From UBA11051 sp964390495 (GTDB lineage: Bacteria > Armatimonadota > Zipacnadia > Zipacnadales > UBA11051), in NCBI GenBank assembly GCA_964390495.1, contig CAYMIN010000001.1, forward strand, positions 242,917-306,916: DNA of 64,000 bases. Direction: 5' to 3'. This document shows, one piece after another, positions 1 through 9,722 of this stretch (within the stretch, counting starts at the first letter, position 1; each line of letters begins with the position of its first letter). The position numbers and the translations under genes were made by a program. Under the pieces are notes generated by a model. It was given only the letters and a program-made list of their open reading frames with translations. It made no database searches and had not been told where the DNA came from.

Positions 1-923
1 CGATAGGCGTTGGTGCGCGGATCGTACTCAAACAGGAAGGCGCCACAGGTGCCGTACTGACTACCGCCGCCGGCGGCACCATACAGCAGTCCGTCGCGTT
101 CGACTAAGGCCGGCAAGCGTGGGCCGTCATTGGGCTGGCATAGCTCCGTAACTTTCAACGACCCCGGCTCCACTGAGAACAAGATTCCCGTTTCCCACAT
201 GCCACCGTAGATCATCCCGTCCGCGGCCGCCATCAGTGCGTCAATGCGGTATGAGCCTTCGCCCGGCAGCTTGGCATCGGTCTCGGTGAGCTGCTTTTTC
301 GCGCTGTCATAGGTGAACAGATAGCCCTCCGAACACGACCCATAGACGGTCCCGTCCTGGTCACAGGCGATGGTGTGGCTGCAGGCGCTGTCGCCCCAGA
401 CGCCGGCGTGAACCTGGTCGGCGAACACGACTTCACCTGACTCCAGGTCCACCGCAAAGAAGTCGTTGTGGTAGTACGTCATCCCGAAGAGCTGCCGCCC
501 GTCCGGGCTGACCGTACTCGCGATGATCCACATGTGCGGCACCGCCACGCCCAGGTCGCGTCCCGCATCAGTCGCCGGATCATAGACAAACACATGCCCG
601 CCGTCGTCCTCGTTGATCTTGCGATGGCGCGCACCGTATCCCATATTCTGCCCGGTTCCACCGGCGATGCGCCCATCGGCCAGGGCACTGAGGGCGTGAT
701 GTATCTTCTGGGCGATAGGTGCGCCCTGGCGGTTATAGACCTGGTTGGAGGGACCGATCTTGGACCCCAGGTCGCGCACTGCTTGCGTATCGGGCGCGTA
801 CTCGAAAAGCAAGTGCTCCCTGGCCCCGGTCATACCGCCGTAGATACGGCCATTGGTGCCGGTAGTCAGCGAAACAACCTCCAACCCGCCGGGCAACTCA
901 ACTTCATAAGCCTGTACACGCAT
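1..923 (-). CDS. Beta-propeller (kelch/WD-like) protein, C-terminus cut by window edge
   Basis: An uninterrupted frame runs from an ATG at 923 to the window edge, about 307 codons, so the C-terminus is missing. The protein starts MRVQAYEVELPGG and has no signal peptide. It repeats a pattern of the type G-x-I/L-Y-G-G followed by LFEYDP or FVYDP and then xLG, about every 45-50 residues (for example YGGMTGAREHLLFEY and YGGMWETGILFSV). That is the usual look of a multi-bladed beta-propeller. A Shine-Dalgarno AGGAG lies 8 nt before the start. An overlapping ATG at 928 is in another frame and soon stops. It is the last visible gene of the minus-strand glycan operon, 106 bp after the heparinase-like gene. 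The exact function is not known; a sugar-binding or lyase-type propeller is possible but unproven. Confidence 0.8.
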   Translation of the reverse strand, partial: MRVQAYEVELPGGLEVVSLTTGTNGRIYGGMTGAREHLLFEYAPDTQAVRDLGSKIGPSNQVYNRQGAPIAQKIHHALSALADGRIAGGTGQNMGYGARHRKINEDDGGHVFVYDPATDAGRDLGVAVPHMWIIASTVSPDGRQLFGMTYYHNDFFAVDLESGEVVFADQVHAGVWGDSACSHTIACDQDGTVYGSCSEGYLFTYDSAKKQLTETDAKLPGEGSYRIDALMAAADGMIYGGMWETGILFSVEPGSLKVTELCQPNDGPRLPALVERDGLLYGAAGGGSQYGTCGAFLFEYDPRTNAY

Positions 924-1029
924 TTCATGTTCTCCTTGGTTGGTGCTGAATTGATGTGTTCTCTATATCAATGAAAACCAGCCATGGGGAATGGCCGATA
1001 TGCCCCTCTGGACAAGCGCCTCCGCGCTC

Positions 1030-4000
1030 TTAGTCGCCCACCGAGACGATGCTCGGGACTGTCACCGTATCGCCCGGGCCGTAGTCGTAGATGAAAAAGC
1101 GCGCCGTACCGTCGCCCCCTTTGTCCACGTATTCACGAGTGAGGGAGTCCCTGCCAACCACGGCGTGTGCCTGGCTGCTAATGTACGCGCGCGATGCCTT
1201 CACTCCGCTTAGCTTGTAGGTCGCCGAGTTGTCCTCATTGCTCAGGGTCTTGCCGGTGTAGTAAAGGCCGCCGAACGTCAGTTTCACCGCCGACGTGATA
1301 CCATCATCGTTGATCTCCCCGACCGGCCCCTCTGCTATCCGCGGGTCCAACTCCAAGCGCAATTCCACTCCGTCGGCCACCGGTCGGGTGTCCACGATCA
1401 GGTGCGTGGCGTCATTTCCATACTCGTTGGTGATCCGCACATAACGTCCCACCAGCTTCTCGACCTCCGCGGGCGCCGGCGATACGGTAATCTTGAAGCC
1501 CGCGAAATCGGCCGAGACGATCCTGCCATTCCAGGCCGGAGTTGGGCTTGTGAATTGCCGGCCCTCTTTCGCTATCCGCGTCCCGTCAATCAGGAATGCG
1601 CGCTTCACCTCCCCGTCTTGCTCGGACCACACACCGAATGCGCCCTGCATCGTGATGCCGTCGCTGGTGGTCACGGGGATCGTAGGGTCCTGGCAGTGGA
1701 TGATGGTGTCAATCCGGCTGCCGGCGACAACCTGAAAAGCAACTGGCGGGTGGTTACTCGGGCCTGCGGTTGTGACGTCGAGGCGGCGCACTTGCGAGAT
1801 CAGCGGCTCACCCTCGTACGCCTCCAGGACTTCCACAAACTGCGTTGCCAACGGCTCAGTGCCCTGGTTGTGCTGCACCACCCACTGCAGCTCATAGGGT
1901 TTCCCGCCGCCGGGCGGCTTGCCCTTGCAGAGCGCCACCTCCCCTCCCCTAGGCTGCACCGCGTGGAGCCGGAGATGCACGTCGGGGTACTTCTCCAGGT
2001 CCCAGCACACGCGCCACGGGTCCGCCGGCCGGGCACGCTGAACATTGTACAGGAAGGGGAAAGCCAGCAGATGGAAGTGCTGTTGGCTCCATTCCGAATC
2101 CCACCTCAGCCCATAGGGCACCTCCGGACCGGCCAGGGTACCGCGATTCTGCGCGGTCAATTGCAGGCCGCTGGCTTCGGCCGTGCCTCGAGGGCCGTGG
2201 AAGCTCCAGTAATGATCGGTGCCGCCCGTGAGGCGGAAGATGCTGAGCGCGTATGAGTGCTGCTCATCTAGGTCCACCAGCCCGATCGTCCGGCTCATGG
2301 CGAGGTCGTCTGTAAACTCCACGAGTTCGGGCGGCTCAAGCTGCTTGTAGAGACGGCGGCCGGCGGTGGCCATCTGCGCCCAGCCACCATCGCCGAAGAG
2401 TTGCAGACTGGCGCCTACCCGTCCCTGGCGGCCCCATTCACCAGGCGCCTCGTCGCTGGCCCCGACAATCCGGGTGCAGTAATGGATCGCCCAGTTCATA
2501 TCCCACTCGGTGCGGTGGTCGGGGCCGCGGTAGTAGCCCTGCTCCGGTAGGAAGGTGCGCTTCAGGGCCTCGTAGCCGATGGTCAGTGAATCGTGCTGGA
2601 AGTGGCCGTACATGGTTCCGTAGCGCATCCACAGCGCCCGCTGGTCATCGGCCTTACCACTGCGCAAGATGACGTGGCCGAAGCCGTCCAGCACCTGGCT
2701 GGGGAGATCCAGGTAGGGCCCCTCGCGCTCGACAATCTCCGTGACCTGCGCGCGCAACTGCAGATCCTCCAGGTACTTGGTGGGAGCATTGGTTTCCGCA
2801 TCCCAGAGCGCACGAGCGTAATTGACCTGCTCCGGCCAGCGTTTGAAGGCGGCCACCCAGTAGTGCCTGGAAAGTGAGGCTCCCGGCTTGAGGGGCAGCG
2901 GGTCGGTACCGGCCAGGTCACCGTCGTCGCCCACGTTGGCATAGGTGCGGCTGATCAGAGACATGTTGATGTTGTGGTCAAACATGTATTTGAACTTGGG
3001 CTCTGCGGTCAGTACCGGGAAGTTCGCCGCGCCATACTGCTGCGGCCGCAACTCGCTCACCCGCTCCAACATCTCGGTCAACATCACGGTGCCGCCATAG
3101 TGGGCATTGTTATAGCCCGGCGACTCGTAACCCGCACCATCCACGAAGAAATTATTGGGCAGATAGTAGCGCATCCCATTTGCCGAATTGTTGAAAACCC
3201 AGTCAACCAGCTCGATGGAACGCGGGGTGTTGAGGAAGCGGGCCAGCCGCATAGCCATGGCATGCTCGGTCGGCCCGTTGCCGGCCACGGAGTAATCCAA
3301 GACGCCCTGGGCCACGGTGCGGAAGTAGCCCGTCTCGATGAAGTTGCGCACCTCCTGCATGGTCCGCATCTCGGGATGGTAGTTGTCCTGTAGGAACTCC
3401 AGCAACTCCGGGTCTGCTGCGTCGAAGTAGTCCCAGATCCTCTCGAGGGCTTGTGCATATAACGTCTCAAGCCCGATAGACCACACGGCATCCAGGTAGA
3501 ATCCGGGGGAGAAGTATGAGGCATAACTGGGCGGCGGCGTGCCCTGCGGCGGCGTCCCTCCCCGCCACAGGTTGTCACGCATGTACCTTTCCCGCTGGTT
3601 GATATTGAGCGCCAGGTTCAGGTACTGCTCGGCGACGCGGAACAGCAAGACCGCCGCCGCCCGGGCCCAGCGCCGGTCTCCGGAGGCCAGATAGTAGCGC
3701 GAGAACAGCTCGGTGCGGCGCTCGCCACCACGGTAATTCTGCAACACATAGTAGCCGATGAAGGAATAAGGGCGCCCCTTCTCGTCGAAGTAGTTCCAGC
3801 CGTCATCCGGGAACTCCCCGCTGGTCATGTCACCGGCGGCGAAGTCGTTGCTGGGGAACCAGCGCCCACATTCGGGACACTGAATCTGGAACGGATGATG
3901 CTCCTGGTCCATCACCCAAGGGTAAAACGCCGAGCGCCCCTCAAACACCTTGATGCCGCAGACCGGACACCCCTTCGCCGGCTCGGAGAAGGGCTGATAC

Positions 4001-4650
4001 ACCGGGTTGTTGACGTACGGGGCACGTGGTATAGTGCTTTCAGGCAGGGAGTAGAACAGCTTGTCCAGGTCCTGCGCTTGGGCCAGGTTCTGTTCCGCAT
4101 CGGCTTTGAGGTCCCGCATAAGCCCGGCTCTCGAAGTCTCCAGCTCCTCGGTGGTGAGGAAGCTCAAGCCGGTCTTGCGCTCATCCTTGCCTTCCATGGG
4201 AAAGAGCCGCGGCAGCTTGAGCGTATCGCCCCAACAGATCCCGCCCCGGGTCACAGCGCCTGGCGGATTAACTGGCACCTCAAAACGCTCCGTCATCACC
4301 TCTTCCCAGGACAACACCCGCAGCGGCAGGGCCAGGGTGTACTGGCCCGAACGGAAAGCCATCTCGCCGGCCCGTAACGGCTCAGTCGCTCTGAAGTAGA
4401 AACGCTGCGTGGTGTCGCCGGGCTTGTGGGGCCAGCGATCAAGGAGTTGCAGCCCCTGTGGGTATGTGACCTCAAGCTGACCGCAGTCCGCGGGCGTCTC
4501 GAGCATGATCCGCGTCCACTGGCCGACTATCCAGAAGGTCGGCTGCTGAATGACCTTCAGCGCGTTTTGCGGCTCTTGGGACTGACACACCGTCCCCGCC
4601 ATCAACAAGGCAACGATAACAGCTACTCGCCGGAAGGCCCGGTGAGGCAT
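1030..4650 (-). CDS. Secreted heparinase II/III-like polysaccharide lyase family protein
   Basis: A protein of 1206 aa predicted to be exported and to cleave or bind a uronic-acid polysaccharide. I chose the ATG at 4650 because it gives a Sec signal peptide (MPHRAFRRVAVIVALLMAG). The frame stays open to an ATG at 4836, but that would add 62 residues ahead of the signal. Residues about 30-120 are an N-terminal beta domain. C228/C231 and C258/C261 form two CxxC pairs like a zinc ribbon. An alpha/alpha toroid follows to about 670, then the beta-sheet heparinase II/III domain with an H-F-Q-H-D motif near 685. The family cleaves by beta-elimination, with catalytic Tyr/His in the toroid; I cannot assign those residues with certainty. 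The last 200 residues match the ends of the proteins at 48638-52201 and 52381-55938, including a VYDYGVGD-like motif (here IYDYGPGD). It lies 220 bp downstream of the sialidase. Confidence 0.82.
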   Translation of the reverse strand: MPHRAFRRVAVIVALLMAGTVCQSQEPQNALKVIQQPTFWIVGQWTRIMLETPADCGQLEVTYPQGLQLLDRWPHKPGDTTQRFYFRATEPLRAGEMAFRSGQYTLALPLRVLSWEEVMTERFEVPVNPPGAVTRGGICWGDTLKLPRLFPMEGKDERKTGLSFLTTEELETSRAGLMRDLKADAEQNLAQAQDLDKLFYSLPESTIPRAPYVNNPVYQPFSEPAKGCPVCGIKVFEGRSAFYPWVMDQEHHPFQIQCPECGRWFPSNDFAAGDMTSGEFPDDGWNYFDEKGRPYSFIGYYVLQNYRGGERRTELFSRYYLASGDRRWARAAAVLLFRVAEQYLNLALNINQRERYMRDNLWRGGTPPQGTPPPSYASYFSPGFYLDAVWSIGLETLYAQALERIWDYFDAADPELLEFLQDNYHPEMRTMQEVRNFIETGYFRTVAQGVLDYSVAGNGPTEHAMAMRLARFLNTPRSIELVDWVFNNSANGMRYYLPNNFFVDGAGYESPGYNNAHYGGTVMLTEMLERVSELRPQQYGAANFPVLTAEPKFKYMFDHNINMSLISRTYANVGDDGDLAGTDPLPLKPGASLSRHYWVAAFKRWPEQVNYARALWDAETNAPTKYLEDLQLRAQVTEIVEREGPYLDLPSQVLDGFGHVILRSGKADDQRALWMRYGTMYGHFQHDSLTIGYEALKRTFLPEQGYYRGPDHRTEWDMNWAIHYCTRIVGASDEAPGEWGRQGRVGASLQLFGDGGWAQMATAGRRLYKQLEPPELVEFTDDLAMSRTIGLVDLDEQHSYALSIFRLTGGTDHYWSFHGPRGTAEASGLQLTAQNRGTLAGPEVPYGLRWDSEWSQQHFHLLAFPFLYNVQRARPADPWRVCWDLEKYPDVHLRLHAVQPRGGEVALCKGKPPGGGKPYELQWVVQHNQGTEPLATQFVEVLEAYEGEPLISQVRRLDVTTAGPSNHPPVAFQVVAGSRIDTIIHCQDPTIPVTTSDGITMQGAFGVWSEQDGEVKRAFLIDGTRIAKEGRQFTSPTPAWNGRIVSADFAGFKITVSPAPAEVEKLVGRYVRITNEYGNDATHLIVDTRPVADGVELRLELDPRIAEGPVGEINDDGITSAVKLTFGGLYYTGKTLSNEDNSATYKLSGVKASRAYISSQAHAVVGRDSLTREYVDKGGDGTARFFIYDYGPGDTVTVPSIVSVGD

Positions 4651-4870
4651 TCGCAGTTGTCTTTCAGCAAACGCCCGTCTAGCTCGGGATTGCGGGCGTT
4701 TTGCCCACTGCAAGACCGCTCTCATGCTCTGCCCAAGGGGTTCCATGCGGTATGGCCTCGATGCTCTCGAGGACGTCTGCAGACTTACGAAACTTATACC
4801 CACGAGCCATTGTGGCTGCTCTGAATAATACCTCATCCGATCCCTCGCTGGTGTCCTTTATGTGCCTCAG

Positions 4871-7018
4871 TTACCAGGCAAGGGCATGGGTGTCGAGCTC
4901 CTCCAGCTTGAAGCGGACACTGGCGATGAAGGATGCTTCGCCCGCAACCCAGTGGCCGTAGGTAGTGGCGACGATGGTACCATCAGGCAGCAACTCCAGA
5001 GCCGGATAGGCGCAGTCGTAGGTTTTGCCGGCCTGGTTCTCATGATTCTCCATCAGCCGCAGCCGGTATTGGCCCTCGCGACCAGCCACGATGTCGTCAT
5101 AGGTGCCCACCCAGCCGACCCAGTCGCCGGCAGTGGGACTGATGAGAGTCGTATCGCGGAAGGAAATAAACAGCCGGCCGTCAGGAGCATAGACTGCCTG
5201 GTGGCGATCGCCGGTCAAGGCGGCAGGCAACTCGCGTGGTTCCGACCAGCTCTCCCCCTCGTCATCGCTGAAGGTGACAAACGAGTTGAGGGTGCGGCTG
5301 TTTTCGCGCAGCAACATCGCGATCTGGCTACCGTCAGGTGAACGGATCAGACCCGGCTCGCACAGGTTGACGTCCGCACGGGTCGTGACCTCCTGCGGCT
5401 CGCCCCAGGTCAGACCCCCATCTGCGGAGAGCGTCTTGTACACAATGTACTGGACTCTGTTGCCCGCATTGTGCAGAAAGCGGTTGTCGTCATGGAAGCA
5501 GGCCATGTAGCGCCCATCTTTCAGCCGCATCACATCAGCCATTGCAACGACGCCGCCGAAGTCGCCAATCGGCTCCAACTCCGACCAGATTTCGCCATCG
5601 TCTTCCGACACCGCCATACGGATCGGGTACAGGCCTGAGAACATGATGAGCCGCTTGACCCCTCGGGGGTCAATGACACGGTAGAGCGTGGGTACCTCCA
5701 GGGAGGTCTCCCAGCTCGCCGGTGTAGGCAGACGCTCGCTCCAAGTCAGGCCCCCGTCCGTACTCCTTTTCATCACGATAGCGCCGCGGCCGTGGCCCTT
5801 CGGGTACACCGCAATCATCGTCTTATTGTCCTCTAGCAGTACCGTCGTGGGGTGGCCGAGGTACTGGTCCGCCTCGCGGTCCACTGCGACCTGCCGGTCG
5901 GTTTCCCGCGACAGATCAATGGTGGGGATGCTATAGCTCTTCGGCTGCGGGCCGCCCGGTGCGCCTGCGGAGAGCGTGTCCTTGTCATCAGTCAGCCACT
6001 CAAGGCTGAAACGCGCGAACGCGATTCTGGCGTAATCGTCGCACTCATAGAGCAGGCCGATGGTATGGTCCGGCAACACGGTGAGGCACGAATAGGCGAA
6101 GGACCCCTCATAGATCGTCTTGGCCACCGGCCAGGTGCGACCCTCGTCATAGCTTACCCGCACGGTGCCGTTGATGCGTTGCTCAGTGGAGCCGGCATTG
6201 CCAAACAGCAAGCGATTGAGGCCATGGCCGTCGCGCCTGTCGGTGAAGCGGATGAAGCTGCCCTGGCAGTGCGGGTCAATCAGGGCTGCATCGTCGCGTG
6301 CCTCGGACCACGACTCCCCGCCGTCGTTACTGATGGCCACGGCGCGGTACAGCCTCTCATCGGCCCGTCGCATATTCACCAGCAGCAAGCCGTCGGTAAG
6401 CTCCACCACCTGATCCTCGTTGAGGCGGCGTCCGACGCCCTGCCCAATCTGCCACGTCTCCCCGTGGTCATCGCTAGAGATCACATGACAGGAGCTCTCC
6501 TCGCCGTCCACTCGCCTGGTATAGACCGGCACGACCAGCCGCCCGTCGCGCATCTGAATGCCCATTCCGGGGCCGGCATAGATGGCAAGCCAGTCGGGAT
6601 CTTTCAGCTCAGCGGCCAGGTCAACCGGCTCCGACCACGTCTCCCCCTCGTCCTGGCTTTTCATGGCGTGGAGTTTGAGGATGCGGCCCTCGGGATGGTC
6701 GGGCGCGGGTACGGCATAGTCGTAGAAGACCCAAATGGTGTCGGTGTCGCGGTCCACCAGCATACACGGGTCACAGGCGGCCTCATCGCCCGGGTAGCGC
6801 TGGATGACCTGCACCTCGCTCCAGGTCGCCCCGTTGTCAGAGCTGCGCTTCATGACCAAGTCAATGTTATTGGGCGCATCTCCGGGCCTGTCCACGCGCG
6901 CATCGCATACTGCCACCAGGGTGCCGGCATTGGTACAGACCAAGGCCGGTATGCGGTACTGGCAGACCCCATTCTCGCCGTTGGTGAATACGTCCACATG
7001 TTCAGGCGCTGTAGCCAT
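4871..7018 (-). CDS. Two-domain sialidase/BNR-repeat protein
   Basis: A 715-aa protein made of two sialidase-type six-bladed propellers in one chain. The first (about 10-345) has the YRIPAL motif (Arg22) and Asp-boxes SSDNGATW, SQDEGETW, SDDHGETW, SNDGGESW and SYDEGRTW, with a Tyr309 in FAYSCL at the place of the sialidase nucleophile. The second (about 360-715) begins YSIPTIDLSRE and has Asp-boxes KRSTDGGLTW, SEDDGEIW, SADGGLTW and SDDEGESW. No signal peptide is visible, so it may act in the cytoplasm or use another export route. GGAGG lies 8 nt before the ATG. The frame is open upstream for 26 codons, which encode the tail of another sialidase (see 7019-7096). Substrate may be a sialic acid or another sugar: BNR propellers also occur in rhamnosidases and other enzymes. 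Confidence 0.87.
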   Translation of the reverse strand: MATAPEHVDVFTNGENGVCQYRIPALVCTNAGTLVAVCDARVDRPGDAPNNIDLVMKRSSDNGATWSEVQVIQRYPGDEAACDPCMLVDRDTDTIWVFYDYAVPAPDHPEGRILKLHAMKSQDEGETWSEPVDLAAELKDPDWLAIYAGPGMGIQMRDGRLVVPVYTRRVDGEESSCHVISSDDHGETWQIGQGVGRRLNEDQVVELTDGLLLVNMRRADERLYRAVAISNDGGESWSEARDDAALIDPHCQGSFIRFTDRRDGHGLNRLLFGNAGSTEQRINGTVRVSYDEGRTWPVAKTIYEGSFAYSCLTVLPDHTIGLLYECDDYARIAFARFSLEWLTDDKDTLSAGAPGGPQPKSYSIPTIDLSRETDRQVAVDREADQYLGHPTTVLLEDNKTMIAVYPKGHGRGAIVMKRSTDGGLTWSERLPTPASWETSLEVPTLYRVIDPRGVKRLIMFSGLYPIRMAVSEDDGEIWSELEPIGDFGGVVAMADVMRLKDGRYMACFHDDNRFLHNAGNRVQYIVYKTLSADGGLTWGEPQEVTTRADVNLCEPGLIRSPDGSQIAMLLRENSRTLNSFVTFSDDEGESWSEPRELPAALTGDRHQAVYAPDGRLFISFRDTTLISPTAGDWVGWVGTYDDIVAGREGQYRLRLMENHENQAGKTYDCAYPALELLPDGTIVATTYGHWVAGEASFIASVRFKLEELDTHALAW

Positions 7019-7096
7019 CTCATCTACCTCCTCCAGGGCGAACCGGACGCTGACGACTAGCGGTTGCTGGCCATCCTGCCATTCGAGAGAGTGAAA
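7019..7096 (-). pseudogene. C-terminal remnant of a sialidase, left flank of the ietAS insertion
   Basis: Read in the same frame as the gene that starts at 7018, the 26 codons after the in-frame TGA (7097-7099) encode FHSLEWQDGQQPLVV followed by SVRFALEEVDE. This matches the end of the intact sialidase (W..GEASFIASVRFKLEELD). There is no stop before the ATG at 7018. It appears to be the 3' end of the sialidase whose 5' end survives at 10808-11024, with ietAS between. The homology is short (about 20 residues), so it is strong only in combination with the other half. Confidence 0.6.
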
Positions 7097-7145
7097 TCAG
7101 CCGAGGGTGGTTTGCTCGAGGGAGTCTTCATTCATGTTTGGGATA

Positions 7146-9722
7146 TCAACGTGCCTCCCTCGTTCGGATCTCAACAGTGGAGGCTATGCGCGCACGAATC
7201 TCGTCGTAGATGGGAATGTCGCTTTCCTCGGCTACTTCAAGGGATGCCGCGAGCCCGTAGGCCACGGGCTCCTGGATCCTTGCTGCATCTTTCCGGCAGT
7301 TCACCTTGATCGTCAAGGAGTCGCCATCACTGAGCGGGACAGCCCTTTCACCCTCAAATACTTCGTGCTGCACAGTACCTCGGCGTACTGCGCGCCAGTC
7401 GGGATCTCGTCGATCAGGGACCAGCGTTGGGCCTTCGACCTCAAACCACAAGCTCGCGGTTCGATAGCGTTGCGTGCTTGCCGCAATGGGCGATAGCCAG
7501 GCTAGGGTAACAGTAAGCCGACGCCAATCGCGGCGCGCTCCGAGCGGAGGAGGTAGTGGCAAGTCGAACAAATGCGCTTCTCCATCGCTAAGGTGACCGA
7601 ACCCCAAAAGGGTTGCCCGCTGGTCCGTGCAGCCGAGAACTCGCGAGCTATCAGGGACGCCGTATCCCAACCACTGCCTGATCCAGTGCCAGATATGCCG
7701 CCGGTTGTCCGGGGTCTGGAGTATCTCCTGCAGCCGCGTTGAGATGTCACCCATTGAACAACCATGTACGATCATCGCTTTCAGTAGCGGTGCAACATAC
7801 GAACTGAGCTCGATGTTAGGGGCTTGTTCTTCAAAGATTTCGACCAAGGAATCATGGCACGCCGCTGCCATCCTGCTGATGAGCGCGGCAGCATTACTGG
7901 TCCCACAGCAATGCACGACCTTGTTGACGTCCCCCGCTGCCGTGCTAGGGGATGCTACCTTGTTACCCGGAGCAATACGCAGACGCTGAGCTTCGAATCT
8001 CGTACTAGTTGTACTGCCACGGAGTTCTGTATAAAGCACCCGGCCTCCATTGAAGAGTAGGTCTGGTTTGATCGCCCTCCGATAACCGCTCCCGAATGCG
8101 GAAACGGGGCTTGGCAGAATGTTCTGAAAAAGATTCACCGCGGGGCCGATGTGGCTGAAAGCGGCGGGGTCGTGATGGAGTGCACCTACTGTAATAGCAT
8201 TGATGCTCTCGGCCGGTGCAAGCAGCTTTCGATGTCTCGCATCACCATAGAGGGCCTTGACGACCAGTGCTTCCTTTTCTTCTTCGGAGAGCGCGTCGAA
8301 TTCCTCCTTGGGCATTTCGGTATCAATATCCCTGCAGTGGTTTCCGGCGCTGATGACGATAAGGACGCGGTATTTGGCGCTGAGCCAGTCAAGCAGTCGG
8401 GCAAGCGGGCTCATGACCTGAAAGAACTGCCGACATGGATCCCCAATTGACAGATTGATTATTCGGATTGTGGGCGCAGACGGATTGGCGGTGCCTTCGC
8501 CCTCAAACATTCTTCGAACGGCCCGATGAATATGATCCACCAGAATGACTTCGGTGGGAATCTGCTCGGGGCGCGGCGAGTCAATCCACGGGATTGGCTT
8601 CATAATCGGGCGTACATAAACGGGTCGGGCGAGAGGAGCGTCTTCATCACTAAGGTCACCGTGGACGATTAGCGAGGACATGGCCGTTCCATGTATGCGG
8701 TCGGCTACGGTGTACTCCGACGCATAGTCATCCGGGTCGTCGATAATCAGCCGATTTGCAAGCAAGTTGTGGTTCGCCAGCGGGAGCCCGTCCAGAATCG
8801 CGACAATGGGGTCGCCAGTTGGAAGGTCCGCTTCCTCAGCCTCGTGATCCGACAGTTCGCCTTCCACTGGTTCCTTTCCTGTTGCCATCTGGCCGACGGG
8901 TCGAAAGAACATGACGCTGTCACACTTGATAAGGTCTACATCAGGATGAGCGATGATCTGTTGAGCAGCGCTGGCAGGGACTTCCGCAAGCAAAGCGTGG
9001 TAGGCAATGTCGCTGATGATGGATTCGTCAAGAACGGTTCCCTCAAGCTCTGCGATCCGTGCGTCGACCTGTTCTCGTGCTTCCTGCCGCTTGCCGACGG
9101 AGCCACGGAACCAGAGCTCGACCTCAAAGCGAATGGCCTGGCCTCCGTCATGCGCCAAGTCTTCTCGCCATACGTCGAGCACGCCTGTTTCCTCGATTCG
9201 GTCCTGAACTCCCCATCGCCGAATATCTTTGAGACAGAGAAACACGTCCCGGAACCTGGTAAGCCCATGGTCAAATTTCATGTTCTCATCGTTTTGATAA
9301 CGCTGCCACAATGAGAGGATCTCGTCGAGTGCCCTTTGGTTGGTCATGACCAGGTAGAGCCGCCCGTTAAGTTCCTTTGCCCTATCCTTTTTGTCGTAGA
9401 AGTCTGCGTCCGGTGCGATCTCTTCGGTTTCGATCTCGCCCATCCACTCAAGGCCCTCTATCCGCTTCACAGCGTTTGCGAAGTCCTCCACGTTGCCGAT
9501 GGTCTCAATTACCAGAACCTGGTCTGGATCAGCTCCCGCCGTTGTCCGCTGTAGCTCAACACGACGGGCGTTGAACGCCGCTTGAAGTTGAGTGAATATG
9601 GGAGAAAGCCGCTGACCTTGCCTGTTATGGGTCGGCCGATGGACTCTTCCGGGAAATCCTTGCCCTCTGGTTCGTTCGGCGGTTTCCGGTGTTGGAAACA
9701 CCAATAACGGGTGGTCTGCCAC
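7146..9722 (-). CDS. ietS: IetS-like subtilisin-family (S8) serine protease
   Basis: An 858-aa protein with a large N-terminal region and an S8 peptidase core. The catalytic set is visible: Asp311 (VAILDG), His344 (RIHGTAMSS), oxyanion Asn461 (VISAGNH) and Ser609 (CCGTSNAAALI). No signal peptide is seen, so it should act inside the cell. It starts with GTG, and the stop of the upstream ATPase overlaps it as TAGTG, implying translational coupling. An AAA ATPase followed by a cytoplasmic subtilase is the architecture of IetAS, known from plasmid stability/incompatibility and listed among anti-phage systems. The family assignment comes from architecture and motifs, not a search. Base composition looks less GC-rich than the surrounding glycan genes, consistent with acquisition. 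The target of the protease is unknown. Confidence 0.85.
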   Translation of the reverse strand: MADHPLLVFPTPETAERTRGQGFPGRVHRPTHNRQGQRLSPIFTQLQAAFNARRVELQRTTAGADPDQVLVIETIGNVEDFANAVKRIEGLEWMGEIETEEIAPDADFYDKKDRAKELNGRLYLVMTNQRALDEILSLWQRYQNDENMKFDHGLTRFRDVFLCLKDIRRWGVQDRIEETGVLDVWREDLAHDGGQAIRFEVELWFRGSVGKRQEAREQVDARIAELEGTVLDESIISDIAYHALLAEVPASAAQQIIAHPDVDLIKCDSVMFFRPVGQMATGKEPVEGELSDHEAEEADLPTGDPIVAILDGLPLANHNLLANRLIIDDPDDYASEYTVADRIHGTAMSSLIVHGDLSDEDAPLARPVYVRPIMKPIPWIDSPRPEQIPTEVILVDHIHRAVRRMFEGEGTANPSAPTIRIINLSIGDPCRQFFQVMSPLARLLDWLSAKYRVLIVISAGNHCRDIDTEMPKEEFDALSEEEKEALVVKALYGDARHRKLLAPAESINAITVGALHHDPAAFSHIGPAVNLFQNILPSPVSAFGSGYRRAIKPDLLFNGGRVLYTELRGSTTSTRFEAQRLRIAPGNKVASPSTAAGDVNKVVHCCGTSNAAALISRMAAACHDSLVEIFEEQAPNIELSSYVAPLLKAMIVHGCSMGDISTRLQEILQTPDNRRHIWHWIRQWLGYGVPDSSRVLGCTDQRATLLGFGHLSDGEAHLFDLPLPPPLGARRDWRRLTVTLAWLSPIAASTQRYRTASLWFEVEGPTLVPDRRDPDWRAVRRGTVQHEVFEGERAVPLSDGDSLTIKVNCRKDAARIQEPVAYGLAASLEVAEESDIPIYDEIRARIASTVEIRTREAR